57,642 nt of DNA, taken from contig JAGRPB010000010.1 in NCBI GenBank assembly GCA_020439945.1, positions 1 to 57,642 on the forward strand. The letters run 5' to 3'. Shown here piece by piece: positions 7,136 to 17,639 of this stretch. The position numbers and the translations under genes were made by a program. The notes under the pieces are model-generated. The model was not told where the DNA came from, did not search any database, and saw only the letters and a program-made list of their open reading frames with translations. Source of the stretch: Verrucomicrobiia bacterium. Lineage in GTDB: Bacteria > Verrucomicrobiota > Verrucomicrobiia > Verrucomicrobiales > DEV007. Numbering within the stretch: the stretch's first letter is position 1; the number at the start of each line of letters is the position of its first letter.

Positions 7136-9565
7136 CTATCGGTATAACAAAACCCCGGTCCTCCGTCCCTGAAATTCACCCAAACGCGGTTCCCAGCCGG
7201 CCCGGATTTCTTCGAGGGACCGATTCTCCGTCACCGCGTCCAGCGTCGGCGGATGTTTCAGCAGGGTGGGAAAATTCTCGCGGAATCGCAGCGCGCCGTC
7301 GCCATAGCGCCGAAGCAGCACCTTCGCCAGCGTCAGGCCCACGTCGAGCGGACGAACCGAATCGCGATCGACCAGCACCAGCCGCACGCCGCCGCATTCC
7401 TCGTTCTCGAACTTCGACGCCTCCGGCGTGAAACGGATCGGGACGAATCGGATGCCCGGCAGTTTTTCCCGATTCAGGTCAGCCGCCAGTTCGACGTCGT
7501 CGTCGATGCAGGGCGCGCCGACGATCTCGAAAGGCGTGTCGGTCCCCCGCCCCACCGAGAGCGCGCAGAACTCCAGCAGTCCCACGCCGGGATACAGGAT
7601 CGCCTGGGTGAGGTTGCGCATGTTGGGCGACGGATTCACCCACGGCAACCCGGTTTCGTCGAATCGCATTTCCCGCGACCAGCCACGAACTGGAACGACC
7701 ACCAGGTCGAGGCCCAGTTTTCTCTCCCGGTCGAACAAGCGAGCCAGCTCACCCACCGTCATGCCATGCTGAACCGGGATCTCGTGCCAGGCGGTGAAAG
7801 TCTCCTCGCCCAGGCGAACGGGACCGTCCACCCGATCGCCGCCAATGGGATTGACCCGGTCGAGCACCACGAAGCGCAACCCGTGCTCCGAGGCGGCTTC
7901 CATCGCGTTTCCCATCGTGGAAATGTAGGTGTAGAAACGACAACCGATGTCCTGGATATCGAACACCAGCGTGTCGAGGCCGGCCAGCTGCACGGCGGTC
8001 GGTTTCTTGTCCTCGGACTGGTAGAGACTGAAGATCGGCAGGCCGGTCTTGGCGTCCGTCTCGTCATCAATGTTTGCCTGATCGAGCTTTCCGCGAATGC
8101 CGTGCTCGGGCGCGAAAATGGCCCGCAGCTCGACCTTGGGCGACTCGTGGAGCAGATCGATGGTGGCGCGGCGATGGCGGTCGATGCCGGTGTGATTGGT
8201 GATCAGCCCGACTTTTCGTCCGGCCAGCGTGGCGAAATCCTCCGCCGCCAGCACGTCGATCCCGTTCTCCACGATCGGGCTCGATTCGGGATCGCCCGCG
8301 GCCGTTTGCATCCTACCCTGTTGAGTCCGCGACCTGACAGGGTTGAATGCGGTGGCAGGGCGTTTCGTGGTGATGCCGACGGCCTCAGCGGCGAGGGTGC
8401 CGACACGGATTCGCAGCGGCTTGATACGACCGTCCTCGGTGGGATGATTCCGATTCGCCATGAGGACGACGACCGTTTTCGAACCGCGATCGACCCAGAC
8501 CGAGGTGCCGGTCCATCCGGTATGACCGAAGCCGTCGAGGGGGAAATTCTCGCCGCGCTGGTAGGAAAACGGCGAGTCGATGTCCCAGCCGAGACCGCGT
8601 TTCGCGGAGATTCCGGCGGGCTGCTGCGGATGCGTCATGCGTGACGCCAGCTCGGGACGAAACACCGGGTTTTCCTCGTCGAGAAACGCCCGCGCAAATG
8701 AAGCCACATCCTTCGCCGTGGTGAACAGGCCGGCATGTCCGGCGACGCCCTGCATCCGCCGCGAAACCGGGTCGTGCACCTCTCCGCGCAGCACGCCGTA
8801 GGCGCCGAAGGCCTCGGTGGGCGCAATCCGCGAAACCGTCTCCGGCGCCGGGAGAAAGCCGGTATCGGTCATTCCCAGCGGCGCGAAGATCTCGTCGGCG
8901 GCGAATTCGTTGAGCGGACTCCCGGAAACCCGCCGGACGATCTCGCCGAGCAGGATGTAGTTCACGTCGGAATAGCGGAAAACCGTGCCCGGCCTGGCGA
9001 TCAGGGGCGTAGTCAGGCAACGGCGGACACCATTCTCGTGGCCCCACCAAAGTTCGGACTGAATCGAGATGGACGGCGGCAGACCCGAGGTGTGGGTCAG
9101 CAATTGGCGAACGGTCACCGCCGCGCGGTTCGACTTCGTGTCGGCGCTGGTGTCGAACTTGTGGCGAAAGAGCGGACGCAGTTCCGGTATCGGCGCGAAC
9201 TCGGGGAGTAGGTCGATGATCTTTCCATCGAGATCGACGAGTCCCCGATCGACCAGCAACGAAATCGAAGGTGCCGTGGCCAGCACCTTGGTCAGGGAAG
9301 CCGCGTCGAAAATGGTATCGACCGACATGGCCTCGCGTTCCGGCACGAGGGCTCGATTGCCATAGGCTTTCTCGTAGATCTCGCCTTCGCGTTCGAGCCG
9401 GAACACGGCGCCGGGAATCTCACCGCGGGCGATCGAGGCGTCGATTTCGTCATCGATCGCCCCGAGCTTTGCGGTGTCAAAACCCAGCAACAGCCCCGGG
9501 AAAATCAGGGTGGCCGCCAGCGCCACCCCGCCACCACGACACCGACTGCGGGCGAACCGGTTCAT
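7136..9565 (-). CDS. Serine hydrolase (class C beta-lactamase fold) fused to NamZ (DUF1343) exo-muramidase domain
   Basis: About 809 residues. After a signal peptide, residues about 35-390 form a beta-lactamase-family hydrolase with Ser90-x-x-Lys93 (ASLTK) and Tyr198-x-Asn (YSDVN). Residues about 430-809 match the NamZ/DUF1343 exo-beta-N-acetylmuramidase family: GLITNHTGID, FAPEHGIRG, VFDIQDIGCRFYTY, DRVNPIGGDRVDGP and NPSPNMRNL. Together they suggest a periplasmic peptidoglycan-recycling enzyme cutting both peptide or ester and MurNAc linkages. This fusion occurs in other bacteria. The start at 9565 is the ATG before the leader, one base after the upstream stop. The linker is encoded by a dispersed palindromic repeat (8316-8349). 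Confidence 0.9.
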   Translation of the reverse strand: MNRFARSRCRGGGVALAATLIFPGLLLGFDTAKLGAIDDEIDASIARGEIPGAVFRLEREGEIYEKAYGNRALVPEREAMSVDTIFDAASLTKVLATAPSISLLVDRGLVDLDGKIIDLLPEFAPIPELRPLFRHKFDTSADTKSNRAAVTVRQLLTHTSGLPPSISIQSELWWGHENGVRRCLTTPLIARPGTVFRYSDVNYILLGEIVRRVSGSPLNEFAADEIFAPLGMTDTGFLPAPETVSRIAPTEAFGAYGVLRGEVHDPVSRRMQGVAGHAGLFTTAKDVASFARAFLDEENPVFRPELASRMTHPQQPAGISAKRGLGWDIDSPFSYQRGENFPLDGFGHTGWTGTSVWVDRGSKTVVVLMANRNHPTEDGRIKPLRIRVGTLAAEAVGITTKRPATAFNPVRSRTQQGRMQTAAGDPESSPIVENGIDVLAAEDFATLAGRKVGLITNHTGIDRHRRATIDLLHESPKVELRAIFAPEHGIRGKLDQANIDDETDAKTGLPIFSLYQSEDKKPTAVQLAGLDTLVFDIQDIGCRFYTYISTMGNAMEAASEHGLRFVVLDRVNPIGGDRVDGPVRLGEETFTAWHEIPVQHGMTVGELARLFDRERKLGLDLVVVPVRGWSREMRFDETGLPWVNPSPNMRNLTQAILYPGVGLLEFCALSVGRGTDTPFEIVGAPCIDDDVELAADLNREKLPGIRFVPIRFTPEASKFENEECGGVRLVLVDRDSVRPLDVGLTLAKVLLRRYGDGALRFRENFPTLLKHPPTLDAVTENRSLEEIRAGWEPRLGEFQGRRTGVLLYR
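8316..8349. repeat. Dispersed CAACCCTGT palindromic repeat, copy inside the NamZ linker
   Basis: On the minus strand this reads ATTCAACCCTGTCAGG continuing to CGGAC, then TCAACAGGGT. The 25-base core (8325-8349) is identical to 26577-26601, and 24 of those bases match 17528-17551. It is translated in frame as part of the linker FNPVRSRTQQGR. Confidence 0.8.
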
Positions 9566-9566
9566 T

Positions 9567-10439
9567 TCATTGCGCTCCGGATTTTTTCTGCGACGCGGCG
9601 GCGGCGAGACAGTCGGCGCAGTATTCCTCGCCATCGGCGGTAACGCGGAATTCCATTTCCGGATCCTTGGCGTCGGTGATGCCGCAGGACGCGCAGGTGT
9701 GAAAGGCATCGTCTTCGCTCTCCTCCACTTTGGCTTTGAACTTCTGCCGTCTCACGGCGGCGCTGCTCCGATTCTGCACTTCTCCAAAAAATCTCGGGGC
9801 AAAAACAAGCAGGAAGGGCAGCATGCCGGGAATCGCGATCAACCAGGTGAAACCGCTCCAGATCATGACCAGCAGGAGCACGCCATTGGCGATGCCGAGC
9901 CACTTGACTTTGATCGGAATGATGAAAAACAGCAGGATCGACTGCTCGGGAAACTCGGACGCGAAAGCGAGAAAAACCGCGGAGTAGAAGATGACATTCA
10001 AAATGCCACTGTAGGCCCAGACCTTGACGACATCGCCGTTCGAAAGTTGAAGATCCCCGTAGTGAGCCAATAGCGGATTGAGCGAAGCCAGGCTGAGGAA
10101 GATAACCGTCGCGATGACGTAGACATTGAGCCGAAAGGTGCCCCAAGCATTTTCCAGGCTGTCGCTGATGAACCAGAGAAACATCACCGCGATGATGATG
10201 AGCAGGAAACTGTTGGTTCGCGGAAAGAAGACGAAACTGAAAAGGCGCCAGACCTCGCCATCGAAAATCTTGGCGGGATGGTAATCGATCCACAGGCTGT
10301 ATTCCGGGACCGCCCGCATCAACAGCCAGACGAGCAACTGGAATCCACCGATCCAACGCAGCAATCCATGGATGGCGAGGCCGCCGAATCGTCGCTCGAG
10401 ACTGTCGAGAACGCGGGAGCCGGATCGGGTGAATGACAT
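9567..10439 (-). CDS. Rhomboid-like polytopic membrane protein with C-terminal zinc ribbon
   Basis: 290 residues with about six membrane helices (residues 25-225), including a segment LWFISDSLENAWGTFRLN that resembles the L1 loop and helix of rhomboids (E-x-x-W-G). I see no clear GxSG catalytic serine or the partner histidine in the expected helices, so it may be an inactive rhomboid relative. The cytosolic tail has basic residues then two Cys pairs (CASCG and YCADC) that likely bind zinc. It is the first gene of the minus-strand run ending with the SET gene, and its stop abuts the NamZ-fusion start. The rhomboid relation is an inference from pattern only. Confidence 0.6.
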   Translation of the reverse strand: MSFTRSGSRVLDSLERRFGGLAIHGLLRWIGGFQLLVWLLMRAVPEYSLWIDYHPAKIFDGEVWRLFSFVFFPRTNSFLLIIIAVMFLWFISDSLENAWGTFRLNVYVIATVIFLSLASLNPLLAHYGDLQLSNGDVVKVWAYSGILNVIFYSAVFLAFASEFPEQSILLFFIIPIKVKWLGIANGVLLLVMIWSGFTWLIAIPGMLPFLLVFAPRFFGEVQNRSSAAVRRQKFKAKVEESEDDAFHTCASCGITDAKDPEMEFRVTADGEEYCADCLAAAASQKKSGAQ

Positions 10440-10602
10440 GATCGGGATTTTGAAAAGCGAAAACGCAAGGCACGCCCGTGGGCCGGGCGCCCGCCCACTC
10501 TAGCACGCCCCGCTCCCGGAACAAGGGGGCGAGGTTTCCGCTCCCGCATGACACGGACGCCTCATTGACAACGGCCCTCGCGCGCCGCAAAGGAGAGGGA
10601 GC

Positions 10603-11691
10603 ATGTCGGACGACACCACCGCGCCCAAATCGTCGCCCCTGGCGAGCGAACACGAAAAACTCGGAGCCCGGTTCGCGCCCTTCGCGGGCTGGAACATGCC
10701 GATCCAGTATGCGGGCATCCTCCCGGAACACCGGGCGGTGCGTGAAAGTGTCGGCGTCTTCGACATTTCCCACATGGGGCAGTTTTTTGTCGAGGGCGGC
10801 GGCGCGGCCAGCTGGCTCAACGGGCTGCTGACGAACGACGTGTCCACGCTCGCGATTGGCGAGGGTCAATACACGCTGATGCTGAACGAACGCGGCGGCG
10901 TGATCGACGATCTCATTCTCTACCGCCTGGCGGAGGAGCGGTTCCTGATGGTGGTCAATGCCGCGAAAATCCCCGAGGATCGCGACTGGCTCCAATCGCG
11001 GATCGCCGACGAGATTTCCTTCGCCGATGCCAGCCCCCTCTACGGCGGCCTCGCGATCCAGGGACCGGATTCCGTCGCCTCCTGGGAAAAGATGCGGGGC
11101 GATCTGCCCTCGCTGCCGCCGCGAAACGGGATCGTGGAAGCGTCGCCCGGTGGCGTGATACTCTGCCGGACCGGCTACACGGGCGAAGACGGTTTCGAGC
11201 TTTTCGCTCCGGTGGAGGCAATCGCGGCGTGGTTCCGCGCTGCGCTCGACGCGGGAGCGACTCCCTGCGGCCTGGGCGCCCGCGACACTCTGCGATTGGA
11301 AAAATGCTACCCGCTGAATGGCTCGGACCTCGATCCGGACCACACTCCGCTCGAAGCCGGACTCGGGTTTTTCTGCAAATTGGAAAAGCCGGATGGGTTC
11401 GTGGGGCGTGACATACTGATGGCGCAGAAGGACGCCGGCCCTCCAACGAGATTGGCGGCCCTGCGCCTGGTTGAAAAGGGTCCGCCGCCGCGGCACGGCT
11501 ATCTCGTTTTTTTGCCGGGCGCTGAAAAGGCTGTCGGCGAGCTGTCGAGCGGTTCCCTGTCGCCATGTCTCGGAATCGGAATCGGAATGGCCTATCTACC
11601 GGCCTCCTCGGCCAAGATTGGCACCCAACTGGAACTGGAGATACGAGGCCGCCGCTTTCGGGCCGAAGTAATCCGGAAACCTTTTCTTTGA
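10603..11691 (+). CDS. gcvT: Aminomethyltransferase (glycine cleavage T protein)
   Basis: 362 residues, usual length. The N-terminal folate-binding region is typical (PFAGWNMPIQYAG, EHRAVRESVGVFDISHMGQ), with GVIDDLILYR and a C-terminal domain containing GYTGEDGFELF and GLGARDTLRLEKCYPLNGSDL. It transfers the methylene group from the lipoyl arm of GcvH to tetrahydrofolate, releasing ammonia. A strong ribosome-binding site (AGGAGAGGGA at 10591-10600) sits three bases before the ATG. gcvH and gcvP follow on the same strand, separated by an OmpA-like gene. Confidence 0.95.
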   Translation: MSDDTTAPKSSPLASEHEKLGARFAPFAGWNMPIQYAGILPEHRAVRESVGVFDISHMGQFFVEGGGAASWLNGLLTNDVSTLAIGEGQYTLMLNERGGVIDDLILYRLAEERFLMVVNAAKIPEDRDWLQSRIADEISFADASPLYGGLAIQGPDSVASWEKMRGDLPSLPPRNGIVEASPGGVILCRTGYTGEDGFELFAPVEAIAAWFRAALDAGATPCGLGARDTLRLEKCYPLNGSDLDPDHTPLEAGLGFFCKLEKPDGFVGRDILMAQKDAGPPTRLAALRLVEKGPPPRHGYLVFLPGAEKAVGELSSGSLSPCLGIGIGMAYLPASSAKIGTQLELEIRGRRFRAEVIRKPFL

Positions 11692-11699
11692 AGAAGCTG

Positions 11700-11826
11700 G
11701 CGCGAGGCCAAGGCTCCGAATTCTCAATTTTGAAACCAATCGGAGAAATTTTTTCGGAAAATTTTACTCGGTAATTTGACAATTTATAAAAATTGCAGTT
11801 TTTTATGAAAAATAATTGCAATCCTG
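11700..11826 (+). promoter_or_regulatory. AT-rich leader upstream of the OmpA-like gene
   Basis: This stretch is much more AT-rich than its surroundings and contains a TTGACA at 11776-11781 and two AATTGCA direct repeats just before the start codon. It probably holds a promoter for the OmpA-like gene, but no well-spaced -10 box is clear. Confidence 0.4.
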
Positions 11827-12636
11827 ATGAATGCGTGGTTCTCGAAATTTGTCCTCATGGGCGCGGCAGTGATCCTGTTTGCTCTGGTTGATGAGGCGTC
11901 GGGCCAAATAACTCCCGAGTCGCTCTCCGCGCAGATCGCTGCTGAAAGCGGTAATCCCTCGGAAAACTATGCGGATTACAGCTTGGATCTCGCAACTCTC
12001 TTGTACGGTTACTCTTCGGACTCCCTTTCCCGGATCTTCGGCGGACCTACCACCGTCTTTTTGAGCGCAGGAACCACCTCCGGCGGAACCACCACCAACG
12101 GATTGATCACTGGTGGAACCACGACCGGCGGATCCACGACCAGTGGAACGACCACCGGCGGAACCAACCCCAGTGGAACGGCCGCCGACAGCATGATCGT
12201 GGACGAAACTACCGCTGATGAAACGACCTTGGACGGAACGACCGCCGCCGCCGCAAAGACAGCTGCCGCGGCCGCCGACGATGGAACCACCGATACCACT
12301 CCCCTCCTGAACGAAACACTGGGCCTCGCTCCGTTCAATTTTCCCACGCTTTCTTCGAAACTCACGAGTGGGGTAAAAGCGGAGTTGGACAAGGTGGTGC
12401 AATATCTGACCGAAAATCCGGATCAGAACATTTCCATCGAAGGTCACGTCTCCGAGGACATCGCCATCGACATGACGCTCTCGGAGAACCGGGCGAACGC
12501 TGCCAGGAATTACCTGATTTCCCAGGGGATCGACGAGAATCGCATCACTGCCGTGGGTTTCGGCAGCTCCCAACCGCTGGTCGATGGCTTCAACCAGCCG
12601 GAGAACCGGAGGATCGAAATCAAACTCGTCCCATGA
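11827..12636 (+). CDS. OmpA-family outer membrane / peptidoglycan-binding protein
   Basis: 269 residues: signal peptide (through about residue 28), a spacer, a low-complexity region of Thr/Gly/Ser triplets (residues about 80-165), and a C-terminal OmpA-like domain (about 180-269) with ISIEGHVSED, LSENRANAARNYLISQGID, RITAVGFGSSQP and NRRIEIKL. The domain binds diaminopimelate in peptidoglycan; the repetitive region looks like a flexible, perhaps glycosylated, stalk. It interrupts the glycine cleavage cluster and has its own AT-rich leader, so it is probably separately expressed. No Shine-Dalgarno sequence is obvious before the ATG. Confidence 0.85.
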   Translation: MNAWFSKFVLMGAAVILFALVDEASGQITPESLSAQIAAESGNPSENYADYSLDLATLLYGYSSDSLSRIFGGPTTVFLSAGTTSGGTTTNGLITGGTTTGGSTTSGTTTGGTNPSGTAADSMIVDETTADETTLDGTTAAAAKTAAAAADDGTTDTTPLLNETLGLAPFNFPTLSSKLTSGVKAELDKVVQYLTENPDQNISIEGHVSEDIAIDMTLSENRANAARNYLISQGIDENRITAVGFGSSQPLVDGFNQPENRRIEIKLVP

Positions 12637-12740
12637 TCCCAGGCCAGGCCTTGACCGGATCATGACACGCGTTTCCGCGCGGGAATTTGGAATTCCGATT
12701 GATTCCCGGCCCGAATCCAGCTCATGGTGACACGTCCGCC

Positions 12741-13107
12741 ATGAGCCAGATTCCCGACCACCTCCGCTACGCCGATTCCCACGAATGGATCGATCCCACC
12801 AACCCCGATGCCGCCCCGGTCGGAATCTCGGATCACGCCCAGGAGGAACTGACCGATGTGGTCTACCTCGAACTGCCCAAGGTCGGCGCCACGGTTTCCA
12901 AGGGCGACGCCATCGCGGTGATCGAATCGGTCAAGGCCGCCAACGATATTTACTCGCCCGTTTCCGGTGAGATCGTCGAGATCAACGAAGCAGTGGGTGA
13001 AGATCCCGCCGCCGTGAACAACGATCCCTACGGCGACGGCTGGATTTTCAAGATCAAGGTCAGCGACCCGGGCGAACTGGAATCACTCATGGACGCGGAG
13101 GCGTATC

Positions 13108-13124
<17 letters not shown>
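12741..13124 (+). CDS. gcvH: Glycine cleavage system H protein
   Basis: 127 residues, usual size. It carries the H-protein pattern [25 protein letters not shown], and the lipoylated lysine Lys65 in IESVKAAND, followed by [12 protein letters not shown] and [13 protein letters not shown]. The lipoyl arm shuttles the aminomethyl group between GcvP and GcvT. The ATG at 12741 starts the conserved sequence; the upstream extension to 12687 is not family-like. Its 3' end overlaps gcvP. Confidence 0.95.
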
Positions 13125-15960
<2,836 letters not shown>

Positions 15961-16058
15961 GTGGACGTTGCCTCCGGGGCATGGCGCGATCTCGGTCAGG
16001 AAACGCTTGGGTTTTTCCGGACTCGTAACCGAGACTTGCCGGTATCCGGATACTCGCC

Positions 16059-17498
16059 ATGGATCCCATCAAGTCTTCTCTCTCGCGTTGCGCCGGTCCG
16101 ATGAAGCGGCGCTCGTTTCTCCAGGCCGGCGGCCTCAGCGTGCTCGGGCTCGGGCTGAGCGATTTCCTGCGTTACCAGGCAGCCGCCAAGGAGGGATCGC
16201 CCGGCTTTGTGGACAAGGAAACCTCGGTCATTTTCATCTGGTTGCCCGGTGGCCTGCCCCACATGGAAACCTACGACATGAAGCCGGAAGCTCCGGCGGA
16301 ATACCGTGGCGATTTCCGGCCCATCAAGACCAACGTGAAAGGGATCGAGGTCTGCGAACTGCTCCCGTTGCACGCGAAGATCGCCGACAAATTCACCCTC
16401 ATCCGCTCCATCCACCACGAATTCGCCGACCACGGCGGCGCCCACAAACGGATGATGACCGGGCGCATTCCCAAGACGCCGACCGGCACGATCAATGATG
16501 CCCCGGCCATCACCAGCATCGTGAAAGAGGTGCTCGGTCACCAGAAGAATCAGGGCAATTCCGGGATGCCGGCCTGCGTATCCTGCGTCGATAGCGGACG
16601 CAGCGGCATCGATACTTTCGCCATGGGACCCGCCTGGTTGGGCGCGGCATCGAGCCCCTTCATCGTGGCCGGCAATCCCAGCGAAGCCGATTTCCAGGTT
16701 CAGAACATCGGGGTGAGAAACGAGATGGAAACGCGCATCGAAGACCGGCTCGCCATGCTCGGCGGGATGGACCGGCTGAAGCGCGATCTCGACAGGAGCG
16801 GCACCATGGACGCGATGGATTCGTTCAATCGCCAGGCGCTCGAGATGCTCACCAGCGACGAGGTCCGGGATGCCTTCGACCTTACCAGAGAAGATCAGAA
16901 AACCCGTGATCGCTACGGCATGCATGCCTACGGCCAACGCGCCCTCATGGCCCGGCGGCTCGTCGAGGCGGGCAGCCGCTTCGTCACCCTGGTGTGGGAG
17001 AATCCCTATCCCGGCAAACCGATCCCGGACAACTGCGCCTACAACTGGGACTCCCACGCGGTGAACTGCCACATCTTCGAGGACACGAAGTGGCGCGCGC
17101 CCGTCTACGACCAGGCCCTCACCGCGTTGATCGAGGATCTTTACCAGCGCGGCCTGGACGAAAAAACGCTTCTCGTGGTCGGCAGCGATTTCGGCCACAC
17201 CCCGAAGATCAACACGCAGCGCGGCACCAAGTCCGGCGTCATGCAGCCCGGGCGCGATCACTGGCCCCAGGCGATGTCGATCCTGGTTTCGGGCGGCGGC
17301 ATGAACATGGGCCAGGTCATCGGAGCCACCAATGCCAAGGGTGAGCATCCGGTCGAGCGTGTCATGACGCCCAACGATCTCTGGGCCACGGTCTACCAGC
17401 ACCTCGGGATCGACTACCAACACTACCTCACCAACCTCGAGGGTCTTCCCACCCAGATCCTGCCCTTCGGCAAGCCGATCAAGGAACTGGTCGGGTGA
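16059..17498 (+). CDS. DUF1501 family secreted protein
   Basis: 479 residues, full length. A twin-arginine leader (MKRRSFLQAGGLSVLGLG) starts at residue 15, so the ATG at 16101 is an alternative start. The body has the family segments VIFIWLPGGLPHMETYDMK, GIEVCELLPLHAKIADKF, FADHGGAHKRMMTG, and LLVVGSDFGHTPKIN, and ends with a typical NDLWATVYQHLGID segment. It is exported folded by Tat, and function in the family is unknown beyond a sulfatase/phosphatase-like fold. It is paralogous to the truncated gene at the left edge. It follows gcvP by about 100 bp but shows no functional link to it. Confidence 0.9.
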   Translation: MDPIKSSLSRCAGPMKRRSFLQAGGLSVLGLGLSDFLRYQAAAKEGSPGFVDKETSVIFIWLPGGLPHMETYDMKPEAPAEYRGDFRPIKTNVKGIEVCELLPLHAKIADKFTLIRSIHHEFADHGGAHKRMMTGRIPKTPTGTINDAPAITSIVKEVLGHQKNQGNSGMPACVSCVDSGRSGIDTFAMGPAWLGAASSPFIVAGNPSEADFQVQNIGVRNEMETRIEDRLAMLGGMDRLKRDLDRSGTMDAMDSFNRQALEMLTSDEVRDAFDLTREDQKTRDRYGMHAYGQRALMARRLVEAGSRFVTLVWENPYPGKPIPDNCAYNWDSHAVNCHIFEDTKWRAPVYDQALTALIEDLYQRGLDEKTLLVVGSDFGHTPKINTQRGTKSGVMQPGRDHWPQAMSILVSGGGMNMGQVIGATNAKGEHPVERVMTPNDLWATVYQHLGIDYQHYLTNLEGLPTQILPFGKPIKELVG

Positions 17499-17518
17499 GT
17501 TTCGCTGATGCTTGTTGG

Positions 17519-17566
17519 GAAAAAAAAATTCAACCCTGTCAGGTCGCGGACCCGACAGGGTTGAAT
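17519..17566 (-). terminator. Intrinsic terminator of FG-GAP paralog 1, built from the dispersed repeat
   Basis: Perfect 13-bp arms ATTCAACCCTGTC (17528-17540) and GACAGGGTTGAAT (17554-17566) are followed, on the minus strand, by a run of nine T at 17519-17527. It lies 74 bp after the stop of the FG-GAP gene at 17640. A second hairpin, AACAGGGTTG/CAACCCTGTT (17574-17583 and 17595-17604), precedes it. Confidence 0.8.
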
Positions 17567-17604
17567 GAGAAGCAACAGGGTTGAGTTCCCGACCCAACCC
17601 TGTT
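17528..17604. repeat. Dispersed CAACCCTGT palindromic repeat, double copy
   Basis: Two adjacent palindromes share the ACAGGGTTG core: arms 17528-17540/17554-17566 and 17574-17583/17595-17604. The first 24 bases are identical to the copies at 8325-8349 and 26577-26601 in inverse orientation. Confidence 0.8.
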
Positions 17605-17639
17605 AAGCCGAGAATCTCATCAGGTTCGATGAATCGGTC

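Noticed and set aside
17528..17604. Tandem palindromes considered as a CRISPR array or IS end
   Set aside because: There are only two units without regular spacers, and no cas or transposase genes in the window; they fit a dispersed repeat used as a terminator.
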